Source: Acidimicrobiaceae bacterium (lineage in GTDB: Bacteria > Actinomycetota > Acidimicrobiia > Acidimicrobiales > Aldehydirespiratoraceae). From it: a stretch of 61,061 nucleotides of DNA. Under the pieces are notes generated by a model, which ran no database searches, was not told where the DNA came from, and saw only the letters and a program-made list of their open reading frames with translations. Location of the stretch: positions 65,301-126,361 of the forward strand of contig JAPPMP010000026.1 in NCBI GenBank assembly GCA_028819005.1, given 5' to 3'. Shown piece by piece: positions 42,296-52,054 of this stretch (positions within the stretch are counted from its first letter, which is position 1; every line of letters starts with the position of its first letter). Made by a program: the position numbers and the translations under genes.

Positions 42296-44218
42296 ATGGC
42301 CGAATCACAGGCCGACAACCGCGACGCCTCTCGTCGCTCCCCCAAACCTCCTCCTGGAGAAGCAAAAAAGCCGAAAATTGGTGACACGCGCCCAGCGCCG
42401 CCGCCGAACCAGGCTCCGCGCATAGGAGACACACGGCCGGCGCCGCCCAGCAACGGCGGCGCCAAGTCGGGCGGTCCCGGAAGTTCGACTCCGAGACAGG
42501 GACAGGGCTCCGGCTCGCGCCGAGGTCGGGGCCCGAAACAGGAACAGGCATCCCGATCCGGCCAGGGCGCCAGACAGGGCCAGGGCGCCAAGCAGGAGCA
42601 ACGAGCGAAACAGGGCGGGCGTGTCAAGCAAACCCAGCCGGACTCTTCGAGTCCGGGTTCTTCAGAGGCGGGTCAGGACGAACGAGACTCTCAAAGCCGT
42701 GTAGCAAGCGAGGGCGGACCCAAGCGCCGCCGTCGCAAACGCGGCGGAAGGGGTCGAGGCGCCCGGTCCGCAGCTGACCAGCCGGCGGTTGGCAATCGTC
42801 AGCAGTCCACAGGTTCCCAGACTCGTCGAGGTTCCGGTCGCGCCGACAGGTCGCACCGTCCGGTCACCTCGATCGTCGACGACGCGGTCGAGCTTGACGA
42901 GAAGACGCTGAGGCAACGCCGGGGGCGTACGCGCAAGGGCCAGGCGGTGGGCCGCTACATGATGTGCGTTTCTGTAGGTCGGAAGGCGACGCAGATAGCA
43001 ACACTTGAAGGGCGCAAGCTCGTCGAGCATCAGGTGTCACGCCCGGCTGATGACGTGAGCCAGATTCATGGGAACATCTACGTGGGTCGAGTGCAGAACG
43101 TCCTGCCGGGGATGGAAGCCGCTTTCGTTGATATCGGGACGCCGAAGAACGCGGTGCTGTACCGCGGCGATGTGCAGTACGACCCCGAGGACGTCGAAGG
43201 TGGACGTGCCGAACAGCCCCGTATCGAGGAACTCCTGAAGGCCCGCCAGACGATCGTGTGCCAGGTTACGAAGAATCCGATTGCCCACAAGGGCGCCCGG
43301 CTCACCCAGGAGGTGTCGCTGCCGGGTCGGTTCGTCGTGCTGGTGCCCAACACCTCCACCTACGGGATCTCGAAGCGTCTTCCGGATGGCGAACGTGCTC
43401 GGCTGCGCAACATACTCGACAAGGCGAAGCCAAAACGCCATGGGGTGATTGTGCGTACCGCGGCTGAGAACGTCACAGCCGAAGAGATCGAGCGCGATGT
43501 GGCTCGGCTCGTAGCGCAATGGAAAGAGATCGAAACGCTTGCCAAGAAAACGAGCGCGCCGGCGCTCGTGTACCGCGAGCCTGAAGCTGCCGTGCGGATC
43601 ATCCGCGAGGAGTTCACCAAGGACTTCCGCGGAATCATCATCGACAACCGCAAGCTCTACGACGAGGTGAGGGCTTACGTGTCGAGCATCACGCCCGCTC
43701 TGGCGGAACGGGTCGAATATTACAATCCAAAAGTTGAGAAGCTGCCGCTCTTTGAGCGCCACCACGTCCACGAGCAGCTGCGCAAGGCGCTCGACCGCAA
43801 GGTCTGGCTGCCCTCCGGCGGCTCGTTGATCATCGAGGCCACCGAGGCTCTGACCGTCATCGACGTCAACACGGGCAAGAATGTGGGCAGTTCGAGCCTT
43901 GAGGAGACCGTTTTCCGCAACAACCTCGAGGCCGCCGAGGAGGTCGCGAACCAGCTGCGCCTGCGTGACATCGGCGGGATAATCGTGATCGATTTCGTCG
44001 ACATGGAGATCGCCAAGAATCGATCTGAGGTGATGAAGGTCTTCAGAGCCGCGCTGGCCCGCGACAAGACCCGTACGCAGGTATTCGATATTTCGGGCCT
44101 TGGGCTGGTCGAGATGACCCGGAAGCGGATCGGCGAGGGGTTGCTGGAGTCCGTCTCTGATCTTTGCGGGACCTGTGAAGGCGATGGACATGTCCTGATT
44201 GATGGTCTGATCGGTTGA
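42296..44218 (+). CDS. rne: Ribonuclease E/G
   Basis: 640 residues. The first 200 form a disordered basic region (Gln/Gly/Arg-rich, with GDTRPAPP repeated 16 residues apart), typical of actinobacterial RNase E. The catalytic part starts at MMCVSVGRKATQIATLEGRKLVEHQ. The S1 domain NIYVGRVQNVLPGMEAAFVDIG follows. The catalytic aspartates lie in LTVIDVNTGKNVG and GGIIVIDFVDME. The zinc-link CGTCEGDGH is near the C terminus, although only CxxC is seen. ATG 42296 follows AAGGAA. Confidence 0.94.
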   Translation: MAESQADNRDASRRSPKPPPGEAKKPKIGDTRPAPPPNQAPRIGDTRPAPPSNGGAKSGGPGSSTPRQGQGSGSRRGRGPKQEQASRSGQGARQGQGAKQEQRAKQGGRVKQTQPDSSSPGSSEAGQDERDSQSRVASEGGPKRRRRKRGGRGRGARSAADQPAVGNRQQSTGSQTRRGSGRADRSHRPVTSIVDDAVELDEKTLRQRRGRTRKGQAVGRYMMCVSVGRKATQIATLEGRKLVEHQVSRPADDVSQIHGNIYVGRVQNVLPGMEAAFVDIGTPKNAVLYRGDVQYDPEDVEGGRAEQPRIEELLKARQTIVCQVTKNPIAHKGARLTQEVSLPGRFVVLVPNTSTYGISKRLPDGERARLRNILDKAKPKRHGVIVRTAAENVTAEEIERDVARLVAQWKEIETLAKKTSAPALVYREPEAAVRIIREEFTKDFRGIIIDNRKLYDEVRAYVSSITPALAERVEYYNPKVEKLPLFERHHVHEQLRKALDRKVWLPSGGSLIIEATEALTVIDVNTGKNVGSSSLEETVFRNNLEAAEEVANQLRLRDIGGIIVIDFVDMEIAKNRSEVMKVFRAALARDKTRTQVFDISGLGLVEMTRKRIGEGLLESVSDLCGTCEGDGHVLIDGLIG

Positions 44219-44242
44219 TCTGCCCGTTAGAATCCTCGGCCT

Positions 44243-44551
44243 ATGTACGCAGTAGTGAAGACCGGCGGCAAGCAGTACCGCGTGGAGCAGGGCCAGACCC
44301 TCTCGGTGGAGCGTTTGGGCGATCCCGGAGCCGATGTCGAGCTCGCTCCGGTGATGCTGGTCGACGGCGACACCGTTCTCGCCACGCCCGACCAATTGAA
44401 GAACGCCTCGGTGACCGCTCGGATAATCGAGGAGCGCAAGGGCCCGAAGATCAACGGGTTCCTCTACAAGAACAAGTCGAACAACCGCAAGCGGTGGGGC
44501 CATCGTCAGACTTTGGCTCTCATCGAGATCACCGCAATATCGAAGGGTTGA
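44243..44551 (+). CDS. rplU: 50S ribosomal protein L21
   Basis: 102 residues, opening [25 protein letters not shown], a textbook L21 start. The RNA-binding segment [24 protein letters not shown] near the C terminus matches the signature. It is 24 bp after rne and 7 bp before rpmA, in the usual ribosomal order leading to obg. Confidence 0.97.
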   Translation: MYAVVKTGGKQYRVEQGQTLSVERLGDPGADVELAPVMLVDGDTVLATPDQLKNASVTARIIEERKGPKINGFLYKNKSNNRKRWGHRQTLALIEITAISKG

Positions 44552-44558
44552 TTTTCAA

Positions 44559-44810
44559 ATGTCCAAGACCAAAGGCGGCGGTTCGACCCGCAACGGCCGC
44601 GATTCCAACGCCCAGCGCCTCGGCGTGAAGGTTTATGACGGTGGCCAGGTTCTTGCCGGCGCGATCATCGTCCGTCAACGGGGCACCAAGTTTCATCCCG
44701 GCAACAACGTCATGAGAGGTGGGGACGACACCCTTTTCGCCACCTCCGACGGCACGGTCAAGTTCGGTCGGCGCCGCGGCCGCAAACTTGTTGACGTGAT
44801 CCCCGCCTAG
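44559..44810 (+). CDS. rpmA: 50S ribosomal protein L27
   Basis: 83 residues. [61 protein letters not shown] is the standard L27 form whose N terminus reaches the peptidyl transferase centre. It has no N-terminal extension of the kind cleaved in Firmicutes. The start follows rplU by 7 bp. Confidence 0.97.
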   Translation: MSKTKGGGSTRNGRDSNAQRLGVKVYDGGQVLAGAIIVRQRGTKFHPGNNVMRGGDDTLFATSDGTVKFGRRRGRKLVDVIPA

Positions 44811-44911
44811 GGGCCGGGGAATCCCGTACGTTCGCTCCGCAGGGTTTCACAGCGCAGACATAGCAGACAGCGCTGTCTCGGTCTGAACCGTCGCTGTCCG
44901 GGTATGCAGAG

Positions 44912-44940
44912 TGTCCAGGCTGGCACTGTCTAGGCTGGCA
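44912..44940 (+). repeat. 15-bp tandem repeat directly before obgE
   Basis: TGTCCAGGCTGGCAC (44912) is followed by TGTCTAGGCTGGCA (44927), a 15-bp period with one mismatch, and then by AAGTGTCC at the obgE GTG start. The start codon context itself resembles the repeat start. Confidence 0.85.
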
Positions 44941-44942
44941 AA

Positions 44943-46184
44943 GTGTCCACTTTCATCGATGAGTGCAACCTGCATGTCTCCGCTGGTGACGGCGGTGCGG
45001 GCTGTGTCGCGTTCAGGCGTGAGGCCCATGTGTCCAAGGGCGGGCCCGACGGCGGCGACGGCGGCGACGGCGGGTCGATCTGGTTGGTGGCGGACCGCAA
45101 CGCGGCTTCGTTGCTGGCCTTCCGCGACCATCCCCATCGCAAGGCTTCCAACGGCGCCCATGGCCGAGGATCCAAGCGTCACGGGGCCCGAGGCCCGGAT
45201 CTCGACGTGGCAGTGCCGATGGGGACCGTCGTGTTGGACCATGACACTCGTGAGCCGCTCGCCGATCTGGTCGACAGCGGCGACCGTTGGCTGGCGGCGC
45301 AGGCCGGTGAGGGCGGACGAGGGAACGCCCGGTTCCTGTCGAACCGTAGACGGGCGCCTGCTTTCGCCGAGCAGGGTGAGCACGGCGAACAGCGCTGGTT
45401 GCGACTCGAGCTCAAACTTCTCGCCGACGTCGCGATCATAGGTTTTCCCAACGTCGGGAAATCAACGCTGATCAGCCGTATTTCAGCGGCAAAACCCAAG
45501 ATCGCCGACTACCCGTTCACCACTCTCGAACCCAACCTCGGAGTCGTCCGCACCGATGACGGTTTCGAGATGGTTCTTGCGGACATCCCCGGCTTGATAG
45601 AAGGAGCGAGCGAAGGCAGGGGACTGGGGCATCGATTTCTGCGCCATGTCGAACGGGCACAGGTGCTGCTGGTGCTGCTTGACCTGGCTCCGTGGGACGG
45701 GGTGTCGCCGCACGAGCAACTGCAGGTGCTGCTCCGCGAGCTGGGCTCCTACCGGCCAGATTTGCTGGAGCGGCCGCGTCTGGTGGTCGGAAGCCGCGCC
45801 GACATGGCGCCCGGACACGGCTACGACGGCCTCGTGATCTCCTCGGTGACCGGCGCGGGGATCTCTGAGCTGACGGGCGAGCTTGCCGGCCTGGTATCGG
45901 CGAGCAGGGCCGAAGAGCCCGAAGCGATCACGCCCAGGATCCATCGACCTGCTTCCAATGAGATCCAGCTCAGACGCCATGGCGACGGTTCCTGGGAGGT
46001 GCTGGGTCGAGCGGCTCGGCGAGCGGTCGCGCTCAGTGATCTGACCGACTCTCAGGCGTTGGCTTATGCGGCGGAACGGCTTCAGCAGCTCGGCGTCAAC
46101 ACGGCGTTGGCGCGAGCGGGGCTGCGCAGCGGCGACGAGGTCCGCATCGGCGACTTCAGCTTTGTGTACGAAGAGGATCTATGA
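44943..46184 (+). CDS. obgE: GTPase Obg/CgtA
   Basis: Ribosome-assembly and stress GTPase, 413 residues from GTG 44943. The glycine-rich Obg fold (MSTFIDECNLHVSAGDGGAGCVAFRREAHVSKGGPDGGDGGDGG) precedes the G domain with G1 IIGFPNVGKSTLI, G2 DYPFTTLEPNLG and G3 DIPGLIEGASEG. The C-terminal OCT-like region (about 330-413) is present. No strong ribosome binding site is visible and a short tandem repeat lies there instead. proB overlaps the end by 4 bp. Confidence 0.94.
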   Translation: MSTFIDECNLHVSAGDGGAGCVAFRREAHVSKGGPDGGDGGDGGSIWLVADRNAASLLAFRDHPHRKASNGAHGRGSKRHGARGPDLDVAVPMGTVVLDHDTREPLADLVDSGDRWLAAQAGEGGRGNARFLSNRRRAPAFAEQGEHGEQRWLRLELKLLADVAIIGFPNVGKSTLISRISAAKPKIADYPFTTLEPNLGVVRTDDGFEMVLADIPGLIEGASEGRGLGHRFLRHVERAQVLLVLLDLAPWDGVSPHEQLQVLLRELGSYRPDLLERPRLVVGSRADMAPGHGYDGLVISSVTGAGISELTGELAGLVSASRAEEPEAITPRIHRPASNEIQLRRHGDGSWEVLGRAARRAVALSDLTDSQALAYAAERLQQLGVNTALARAGLRSGDEVRIGDFSFVYEEDL

Positions 46185-47287
46185 GTCTCACCGACACGGT
46201 TGTGGTGAAGATCGGAACGTCTTCGATCACCGACAATGAAGGCGTCGTGCAGCGCTCCCGCATCGCCAAGTTGTGCGCCGAAGTGGCTGATCTGCGCGCT
46301 GACGGCTACGGGGTCGTGGTGGTGACGTCGGGCGCCATTGCTGCGGGTCTGCCCGAGCTGGGAATGGGCGGAGGCAAGCGTCCAAAGGACATTCGGACGC
46401 TGCAGGCCGTCGCGACGGTCGGGCAGAGTGCGCTGATGGCGGTCTATCGCGAGGAGTTCGCTTCACGCGGTCTCATTGCCGGCCAGGTCCTGCTGATCCC
46501 CCTCGATTTCATCGTGCGATCTCAGTACCTGCACGCCCGCCAGACCCTGGAGCGGCTGCTGGAGCTCGGCGTGGTCCCGGTGGTGAACGAGAACGATGCC
46601 ATCGCAGACGATGAGATCCGTTTCGGCGACAACGATCGGATCGCCGCATTGGTTGCGAATCTGGTTGATGCGGTCCGTTTGGTCCTGTTGACAGATGCGC
46701 CAGGCGTGCTGACCGCGGATCCTCGCACCGACTCGGATGCGTCGTTGATCTCCGAAATCGTGCGGATCGACCATCAGACCGAGGCGCTTGTGGGCGGGGC
46801 GGGGTCGGAGCGGGGCAGTGGCGGCATGGCTTCCAAACTCAACGCCGCGAAGATCGCCGCATGGTCAGGAGTGTCTTCGGTGATCGCGGACGCTCATCGT
46901 GATCAGGTGCTGCGTGACGCGGTTGCGGGAGTCGCCGGCAGCGGCACGATGGTGCATGCTCGAGAAAGCCGCCTCCCAGCGAGAAAGCTCTGGATCGCGT
47001 TCGCGGTCGGAGCTCAGGGGACGATCACCGTCGACGGCGGTGCTCGCAAGGCCCTCGAACGGGGCAAGTCGCTGCTGGCGGCCGGCGTGCGCGGAGTCGA
47101 TGGGTCGTTCGCTGCGGGGTCGCCGGTTGAGGTGGTCGATGATGACGCAGTCGTCTTTGCCAAGGGACTGACTCGTCACGGCTCTGATGATCTGCGAGCC
47201 GTAGCGGGTCGTCGGAGCGGCGATCTTCCCCCGGGCGCTCTGCATCTGGTCATTCACGCCGATGACTTGGTGACTGTGCCGGCCTGA
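46181..47287 (+). CDS. proB: Glutamate 5-kinase
   Basis: First step of proline synthesis. 368 residues: amino-acid kinase domain (VVKIGTSSITDNEG, VVTSGAIAAGLPELGMGGG, VVPVVNENDAIADDEIRFGDNDRIAALVANL) and a C-terminal PUA domain (about 280-365, GARKALERGKSLLAAGVRGVDGSF). It overlaps obgE by 4 bp. proA, its partner, lies 2.5 kb on and on the same strand, separated by two inverted genes. Confidence 0.95.
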   Translation: MSLTDTVVVKIGTSSITDNEGVVQRSRIAKLCAEVADLRADGYGVVVVTSGAIAAGLPELGMGGGKRPKDIRTLQAVATVGQSALMAVYREEFASRGLIAGQVLLIPLDFIVRSQYLHARQTLERLLELGVVPVVNENDAIADDEIRFGDNDRIAALVANLVDAVRLVLLTDAPGVLTADPRTDSDASLISEIVRIDHQTEALVGGAGSERGSGGMASKLNAAKIAAWSGVSSVIADAHRDQVLRDAVAGVAGSGTMVHARESRLPARKLWIAFAVGAQGTITVDGGARKALERGKSLLAAGVRGVDGSFAAGSPVEVVDDDAVVFAKGLTRHGSDDLRAVAGRRSGDLPPGALHLVIHADDLVTVPA

Positions 47288-47314
47288 GGCTGTGTCTATC
47301 CGACGACGGCCCGT

Positions 47315-48091
47315 CTAGGGGCTGTCGGGGTTGCCGGTCGACTCGGCTATCGCGTCGGGTGTTCCGGGTGCTTCGATTCCGAGGTTGGTGCGGATCGCGT
47401 CGAGCCGCGACTGTGCCTCGATCTTGCGAGCCGCTTTCTCGACTTCGTGCATCTGGGCTTCAACGCTGCCTTCGGTGAGCTCAGCGGTGGCTTTGGCCTT
47501 GGCATAGCGGGCCTCGATCTTGTCTCGGACCTGGTCGAAGGTCGGAACGTCCTCGCCCACTGCTTCGGACAGTGTGCGCATCGCCGAGTTGACGGTCTCC
47601 TGCATCTTTGCCTGGTCGAGTTGGCTCAACAACGCTTGGCGCTGCCCGAGCTTCTTCTGCAGCAGGGCTGCGTTCTGCTCAACCGCCGCTTTGGCTTGAT
47701 CAGCAGCGTCAGAGGCTTGGAAGTAGAGGCTCTTGAGGCTCTCGATCTCCTCTTCGAGAGTGATGAGCCGGTTGGCGAACTGCTCGGCGGCATCGGTGTA
47801 GCGCTCCATGCTCTCGCGGTTCCCGGCGCGAGCGGCGTCATCGGCCATCTTCACGGCCTGGCGGGCGTTGCCGTTGATGCGCTCCAATTCTTCAATCGCG
47901 CGGTTGAGCCGCAGCTCGGTCTGCTTCTGGTTGGCTATGACGTTGGCTGCCTGTCCGCGAAGTCGAGTGTGTTGGTCCTTGGCTTCGTTGATGGCTTGTT
48001 CCAGCTGGACTTTCGGGTCAGCGGACTGCTCGAAATCTTCGTTTCGTTTCGCGAGGAAGTAGTTCCAACGCTTCTTCAGATACTGCAGCAT
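47315..48091 (-). CDS. pspA: PspA/IM30 family membrane-stress protein
   Basis: 258 residues with a long antiparallel coiled coil (about 25-190; rich in E, A, Q and L) typical of PspA/Vipp1, ESCRT-III-like proteins that coat and repair membranes. The N terminus MLQYLKKRWNYFLAKRNEDFEQSADPKVQLEQAINEAKDQHTRLRGQAANVIANQKQ contains the amphipathic helix and the hallmark DPKVxLEQAI. The last 40 residues are a Pro/Thr-rich tail. It lies downstream of murJ on the same strand. Confidence 0.9.
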   Translation of the reverse strand: MLQYLKKRWNYFLAKRNEDFEQSADPKVQLEQAINEAKDQHTRLRGQAANVIANQKQTELRLNRAIEELERINGNARQAVKMADDAARAGNRESMERYTDAAEQFANRLITLEEEIESLKSLYFQASDAADQAKAAVEQNAALLQKKLGQRQALLSQLDQAKMQETVNSAMRTLSEAVGEDVPTFDQVRDKIEARYAKAKATAELTEGSVEAQMHEVEKAARKIEAQSRLDAIRTNLGIEAPGTPDAIAESTGNPDSP

Positions 48092-48123
48092 GTGTCAATC
48101 GTAGTGTCTCGGCGTGCTCATAG

Positions 48124-49812
48124 TCAGCCACGGCGTGGGAAGACCTTGCGGAGAGGGTCCACCAAGAGGCGGGTTTCCTGCACCCCGACACGAGAGCCGA
48201 TGGCCACATAGCTGATCAATGCGACCGCGATCACGACAGGCGCGGTGATCAGCAGGGGAAGATCCACTAGGAGCAGCCTGAGCGCGGCGGTGACCAAGAA
48301 AGCGCCGGCGGCGGCCATCGCGGGCTTGCAGAGCGAACGGAGAGGGTTGGCCATGCGTGGAAGATGACCGCGGCACAGCAGCGACAGGAGTATCAGCTCG
48401 ACCCAGGCGCCGAGTGCCGAAGCGCCGGACAGGCCTACTGCACCGAGGCGAACCGGACCTTCGACGTCCCGCAGATTCTCAGCCAGCGGTGCAAGCGAGA
48501 ACCAGTCTCCGGCTGTTGTCAGACCGCTGGTTGTGACGATCACCCGGTCCAGGGGGAACATGATCAGCAGCGCGACCGCGGCTGAGACCATCACTCGGAC
48601 AGCGGCGATTCGGGCCGGTCCACGGGTGTCGCCGAATGCGTAGCAGGTGTTCTGAAGCAGACGGCCGGCTCCGATTGCGGGCAGTCCGATTGCATAAGCG
48701 CCGAGCACGAACCACACCAGGATCGCGTCGTTGCGATCGAACTGGCCGCCTTCGAACAGGATCCGGACGATCAGGTCACCCGCCACGAGCGACACGAACG
48801 AGGCCAGCAGCATCCAGAATGCGATCTGTTGGAGGCCTCTTTGGAAGCGTTGCCCGAGTTGTTCGCTATCCTTTAGCAGCCGTGACAATTCGGGGAGCTC
48901 CGCCGCGGCGACGCTCATGGCGAAAAGGCTCACCGGCAGCGTGTAGAGGAGTTGCGCCTTGGTCAACGCGGCGATCGCGCCGGTGGCGAGGAGAGTGGCG
49001 AGCATGAGGTCCAGATAGGCCGAGACCTGCACGACGCCGCGCCCGAGTACCGCAGGCACGAAACGACGGCGAACTTCTCGCACGGCCGGGTCTTTTGCGT
49101 CGGGTCGAAATCGTATTCCGCGGGCGAGCCGCAGGACTGTCGGCAGTTGGACCAGCAGTTGCAGCAGCCCACCGATCGTGACTGCGAGGGCGAGGCCCCG
49201 GGCTGCGTCGACGAGGTCCCAGTCCCTGGCCCACATCAGGTACAGCGCAAGGATCTGGCAGGCGTTCCAGATGACCGGTGCGACATAGGGCAGAAAGAAG
49301 CGGCGGTGGCTGTTGAGAACGCCGAGGCACCACGCCGACATAACCAGGAATCCCATTCCCAGCGCCATGATCTGAACCAGATCGACGACGATCTCGAACT
49401 TCCGACCGCTCAGGCCGAACGCCAGCACAGAGGTGATCGGCCGGGCTGCGAGAACGAACACGCCCACGCAGACGCCGGTCACAGCCAGCAGCAGGGCACC
49501 GACCGCACCGGCAACACGGCTTGACTCCTTCGGGTCCTCTTCGTCGAGGAGCTTGCTGTAGACGGGCACGAACGAGGCAGAGAGGACCCCTTCGCCGAGC
49601 AGGTTCTGCAGCAGGTTGGGGATCTGGGAAGCGGCTGAGAAGGCGTCAGCCGCGAGTCCGAGTCCGAACACCCGGCCGGCAACGAGCTCGCGCAGCAGTC
49701 CCGACGCCCTCGACAGGGCGATCCCCAAAGCGACTAGCACAGACCCGCTTCGTTTCGGCGCCGACACTGATTGTGGTCCTTTCACCGATCGAGGGGCCTT
49801 GACTTCTGTCAA
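48124..49812 (-). CDS. murJ: Lipid II flippase MurJ/MviN
   Basis: 562 residues and about 14 predicted membrane helices. N-terminal conserved segment SRASGLLRELVAGRVFGLGLAADAFSAASQIPNLLQNLLGEGVLSASFVPVYSKLLDEE is the MviN hallmark. The acidic and basic residues of the cavity (R and D in helices 1, 2, 8) are present by position. It exports lipid II for peptidoglycan assembly. It stands back to back with proA, with only 31 bp between the starts. Confidence 0.92.
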   Translation of the reverse strand: MTEVKAPRSVKGPQSVSAPKRSGSVLVALGIALSRASGLLRELVAGRVFGLGLAADAFSAASQIPNLLQNLLGEGVLSASFVPVYSKLLDEEDPKESSRVAGAVGALLLAVTGVCVGVFVLAARPITSVLAFGLSGRKFEIVVDLVQIMALGMGFLVMSAWCLGVLNSHRRFFLPYVAPVIWNACQILALYLMWARDWDLVDAARGLALAVTIGGLLQLLVQLPTVLRLARGIRFRPDAKDPAVREVRRRFVPAVLGRGVVQVSAYLDLMLATLLATGAIAALTKAQLLYTLPVSLFAMSVAAAELPELSRLLKDSEQLGQRFQRGLQQIAFWMLLASFVSLVAGDLIVRILFEGGQFDRNDAILVWFVLGAYAIGLPAIGAGRLLQNTCYAFGDTRGPARIAAVRVMVSAAVALLIMFPLDRVIVTTSGLTTAGDWFSLAPLAENLRDVEGPVRLGAVGLSGASALGAWVELILLSLLCRGHLPRMANPLRSLCKPAMAAAGAFLVTAALRLLLVDLPLLITAPVVIAVALISYVAIGSRVGVQETRLLVDPLRKVFPRRG

Positions 49813-49843
49813 GACTACTGCGCCAGTCCGGTACGCTGAGGAA

Positions 49844-51097
49844 GTGACCGGTCATACCACTCCCGTAGCTGAACTCGCGGCCCGTGCCAAAGCTGCTTCA
49901 CGAGCTGTGGCCGTGGCCGGCACTGAAGAAAAGGACACGGCTCTGTTGGCGGCTGCTGATCTGCTCGTTGTCAACGCCGATGCGGTGCTGGAAGCCAACG
50001 CTGTTGATGTGGCACGAGCCAGCGCCGAGGGCATGGCGACCCCTCTGGTTGATCGGCTGCGGCTCGATCGGCAACGCATCGAAGCGATGGCCGACGGGCT
50101 TCGCAAGGTCGCAGCTTTAGAGGATCCGGTTGCCCGGATCAGCGGTGGCTGGGTGCGCCCCAACGGCCTTCGCATTGAGAGGGTGCATGTGCCGTTGGGC
50201 GTCGTGGCGATCATCTATGAGAGTCGCCCCAATGTGACAAGCGATGCGTTCGGTCTCTGCCTCAAGTCGGGGAATGCGGCCTTCCTGCGCGGTTCTTCCT
50301 CAGCGATCAATTCCAATCTGGCGATATCGGCGGTGTTGCGTGAAGCGCTTGAGAAGGCAGGGCTTCCCGCCGATGCGTTGGTGGTTGTCGACGATACGCG
50401 CCGTGAAGCGGCCGTCGAGTTCATGCAACAGGACGACTGCATCGACTGCCTCATTCCCCGGGGCGGGCCTTCCTTGATCCAGTCGATCCTCGACAACGCC
50501 ACAGTTCCCTACGTCATCGACGGCGCCGGCAACTGCCATGTCTACGTGGACGCCGCGGCCGATCTCGACATGGCTATCGACGTCGTCTTCAACGCGAAGA
50601 CTCAGCGGACCGGCGTCTGCAACGCGGCTGAATCGCTCGTGGTCCATCGCGGCGTCGCCGGCGAGTTCTTGCCGCGGATGGTGGCGGCCCTCGAGGGTGT
50701 TGAATTGGTGGGCGATGAGGCCTCGCGTCAGATCTCCCCGACGATCAGCGCCGCTGTGCCGACAGATTTTGCAGCCGAGTTCCTCGACATGAAGATGAGC
50801 GTCAAGGTGGTCGAAGACCTCGACGAGGCGATCAGCCATATTGCAGAGACTTCCACCGGGCACAGCGAGGCGATTGTCACCAGCGACGTTCGCGCCGCAG
50901 ATCGTTTCGCGCGTGAGGTCGACGCCGCGGCGGTGCTGGTCAATGCCTCGACTCGCTTTGTCGACGGGGAAGAGTTCGGCTTCGGCGCTGAGATCGGTAT
51001 TTCAACCCAGAAGCTGCACGCCCGCGGCCCGATGGGGCTTGAACAGTTGACTACCTGCAAGTTCGTTGTACGCGGCGACGGCCACGTTCGCCCTTGA
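49844..51097 (+). CDS. proA: Gamma-glutamyl phosphate reductase
   Basis: Second step of proline synthesis, 417 residues from GTG 49844. Aldehyde dehydrogenase-fold motifs: PLGVVAIIYESRPNVTSDAFGLCLKSGNAAFLRGSSSA, then PRGGPSLIQSIL and the catalytic cysteine in NAKTQRTGVCNAAESLVVH. It ends with ARGPMGLEQLTTCKFVVRGDG, standard for ProA. The ORF is open to 49616 upstream, but that region is the murJ start on the other strand. Confidence 0.95.
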   Translation: MTGHTTPVAELAARAKAASRAVAVAGTEEKDTALLAAADLLVVNADAVLEANAVDVARASAEGMATPLVDRLRLDRQRIEAMADGLRKVAALEDPVARISGGWVRPNGLRIERVHVPLGVVAIIYESRPNVTSDAFGLCLKSGNAAFLRGSSSAINSNLAISAVLREALEKAGLPADALVVVDDTRREAAVEFMQQDDCIDCLIPRGGPSLIQSILDNATVPYVIDGAGNCHVYVDAAADLDMAIDVVFNAKTQRTGVCNAAESLVVHRGVAGEFLPRMVAALEGVELVGDEASRQISPTISAAVPTDFAAEFLDMKMSVKVVEDLDEAISHIAETSTGHSEAIVTSDVRAADRFAREVDAAAVLVNASTRFVDGEEFGFGAEIGISTQKLHARGPMGLEQLTTCKFVVRGDGHVRP

Positions 51098-51165
51098 CGG
51101 AGCGCGCTCGCTGGGGGGCGTGGCCGGTAACGCAGGCGCACAACGGGCGCTAGCCTTGGACGTCT

Positions 51166-52047
51166 ATGTCATTTCGATTCGAAGACGCCGAGTCTCTCAG
51201 AGACGGCCTACAGCAGGTCGACTATCTGTCTGATGAGGGCATCGCCGGCGTCGTCTACCTCGCTGATCGACTGCAGAAGCCGGTTCTTGTCGAGGGACCG
51301 GCCGGCACCGGCAAGACGCAGTTGGCCAAGAGCGTCGCGGAAGTCCTCCGGACGCGGCTGATCCGCCTGCAGTGCTACGAGGGTCTTGACGAGGCCAAAG
51401 CGCTGTACGAGTGGAATTACAAGAAGCAGCTCCTGCGCATTCAGAGCGACCGCAGCGACGAGCATGACTGGGCGGGGGTCTCAGAAGACGTCTTCTCCGA
51501 AGATTTCTTGCTCACACGGCCCCTGCTGGAGGCGATCAGCGCTGCCGACCCGGTGGTGCTGCTGATCGACGAGGTAGACCGCGTCGAGGTGGAGACCGAG
51601 GCGCTGCTGCTTGAGATTCTGTCCGACTATCAGGTTTCTATTCCTGAACTCGGCACGATCGAAGCCAAACAGATCCCGCTGGTGTTTCTCACCTCCAACA
51701 ACACCCGCGAGCTCTCTGAGGCTCTGAAGCGACGTTGTCTGTACCTTCACGTCGATTATCCGGACCTTGAGCGGGAAAAGGAGATCGTGCTCACCAAGGT
51801 GCCCGGCATCACCGAGAATCTGGCCGATCAGGTTGCCCGGGTGGTGCGGTCGATTCGCCAGATCGACTTGAAGAAGGCGCCGTCGGTGTCTGAGACGATC
51901 GACTGGGCCAAGACGCTGGTGCTGCTGGGCGTCGAGAAGATCGAGGAGCAGACTGCGACCGACACGCTCAACATTCTTCTCAAGTACCAGAGCGACATAC
52001 GCAAGGCGGCGAAGGAGTTGGCGACCGCCGACGGTGTGAGCGTCTGA
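51166..52047 (+). CDS. MoxR-family AAA+ ATPase
   Basis: 293 residues. Walker A EGPAGTGKTQLAKSVAE, Walker B VVLLIDEVDRVEVETEALLLEILSDYQVSIPELGTIEA, and sensor motif FLTSNNTRELSEALKRRCLYLHVDYPD identify the CoxD/MoxR type. These AAA+ proteins act with VWA-domain partners to insert metal or remodel enzymes. The partner gene lies 7 bp downstream. In CO dehydrogenase clusters this pair matures the active site, but no cox genes are in this window. Confidence 0.9.
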   Translation: MSFRFEDAESLRDGLQQVDYLSDEGIAGVVYLADRLQKPVLVEGPAGTGKTQLAKSVAEVLRTRLIRLQCYEGLDEAKALYEWNYKKQLLRIQSDRSDEHDWAGVSEDVFSEDFLLTRPLLEAISAADPVVLLIDEVDRVEVETEALLLEILSDYQVSIPELGTIEAKQIPLVFLTSNNTRELSEALKRRCLYLHVDYPDLEREKEIVLTKVPGITENLADQVARVVRSIRQIDLKKAPSVSETIDWAKTLVLLGVEKIEEQTATDTLNILLKYQSDIRKAAKELATADGVSV

Positions 52048-52054
52048 TTCTGCG

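Noticed and set aside
43037..44503. 488-codon minus-strand frame opposite rne
   Set aside because: Shadow of the RNase E catalytic region; a typical false frame in high-GC DNA.
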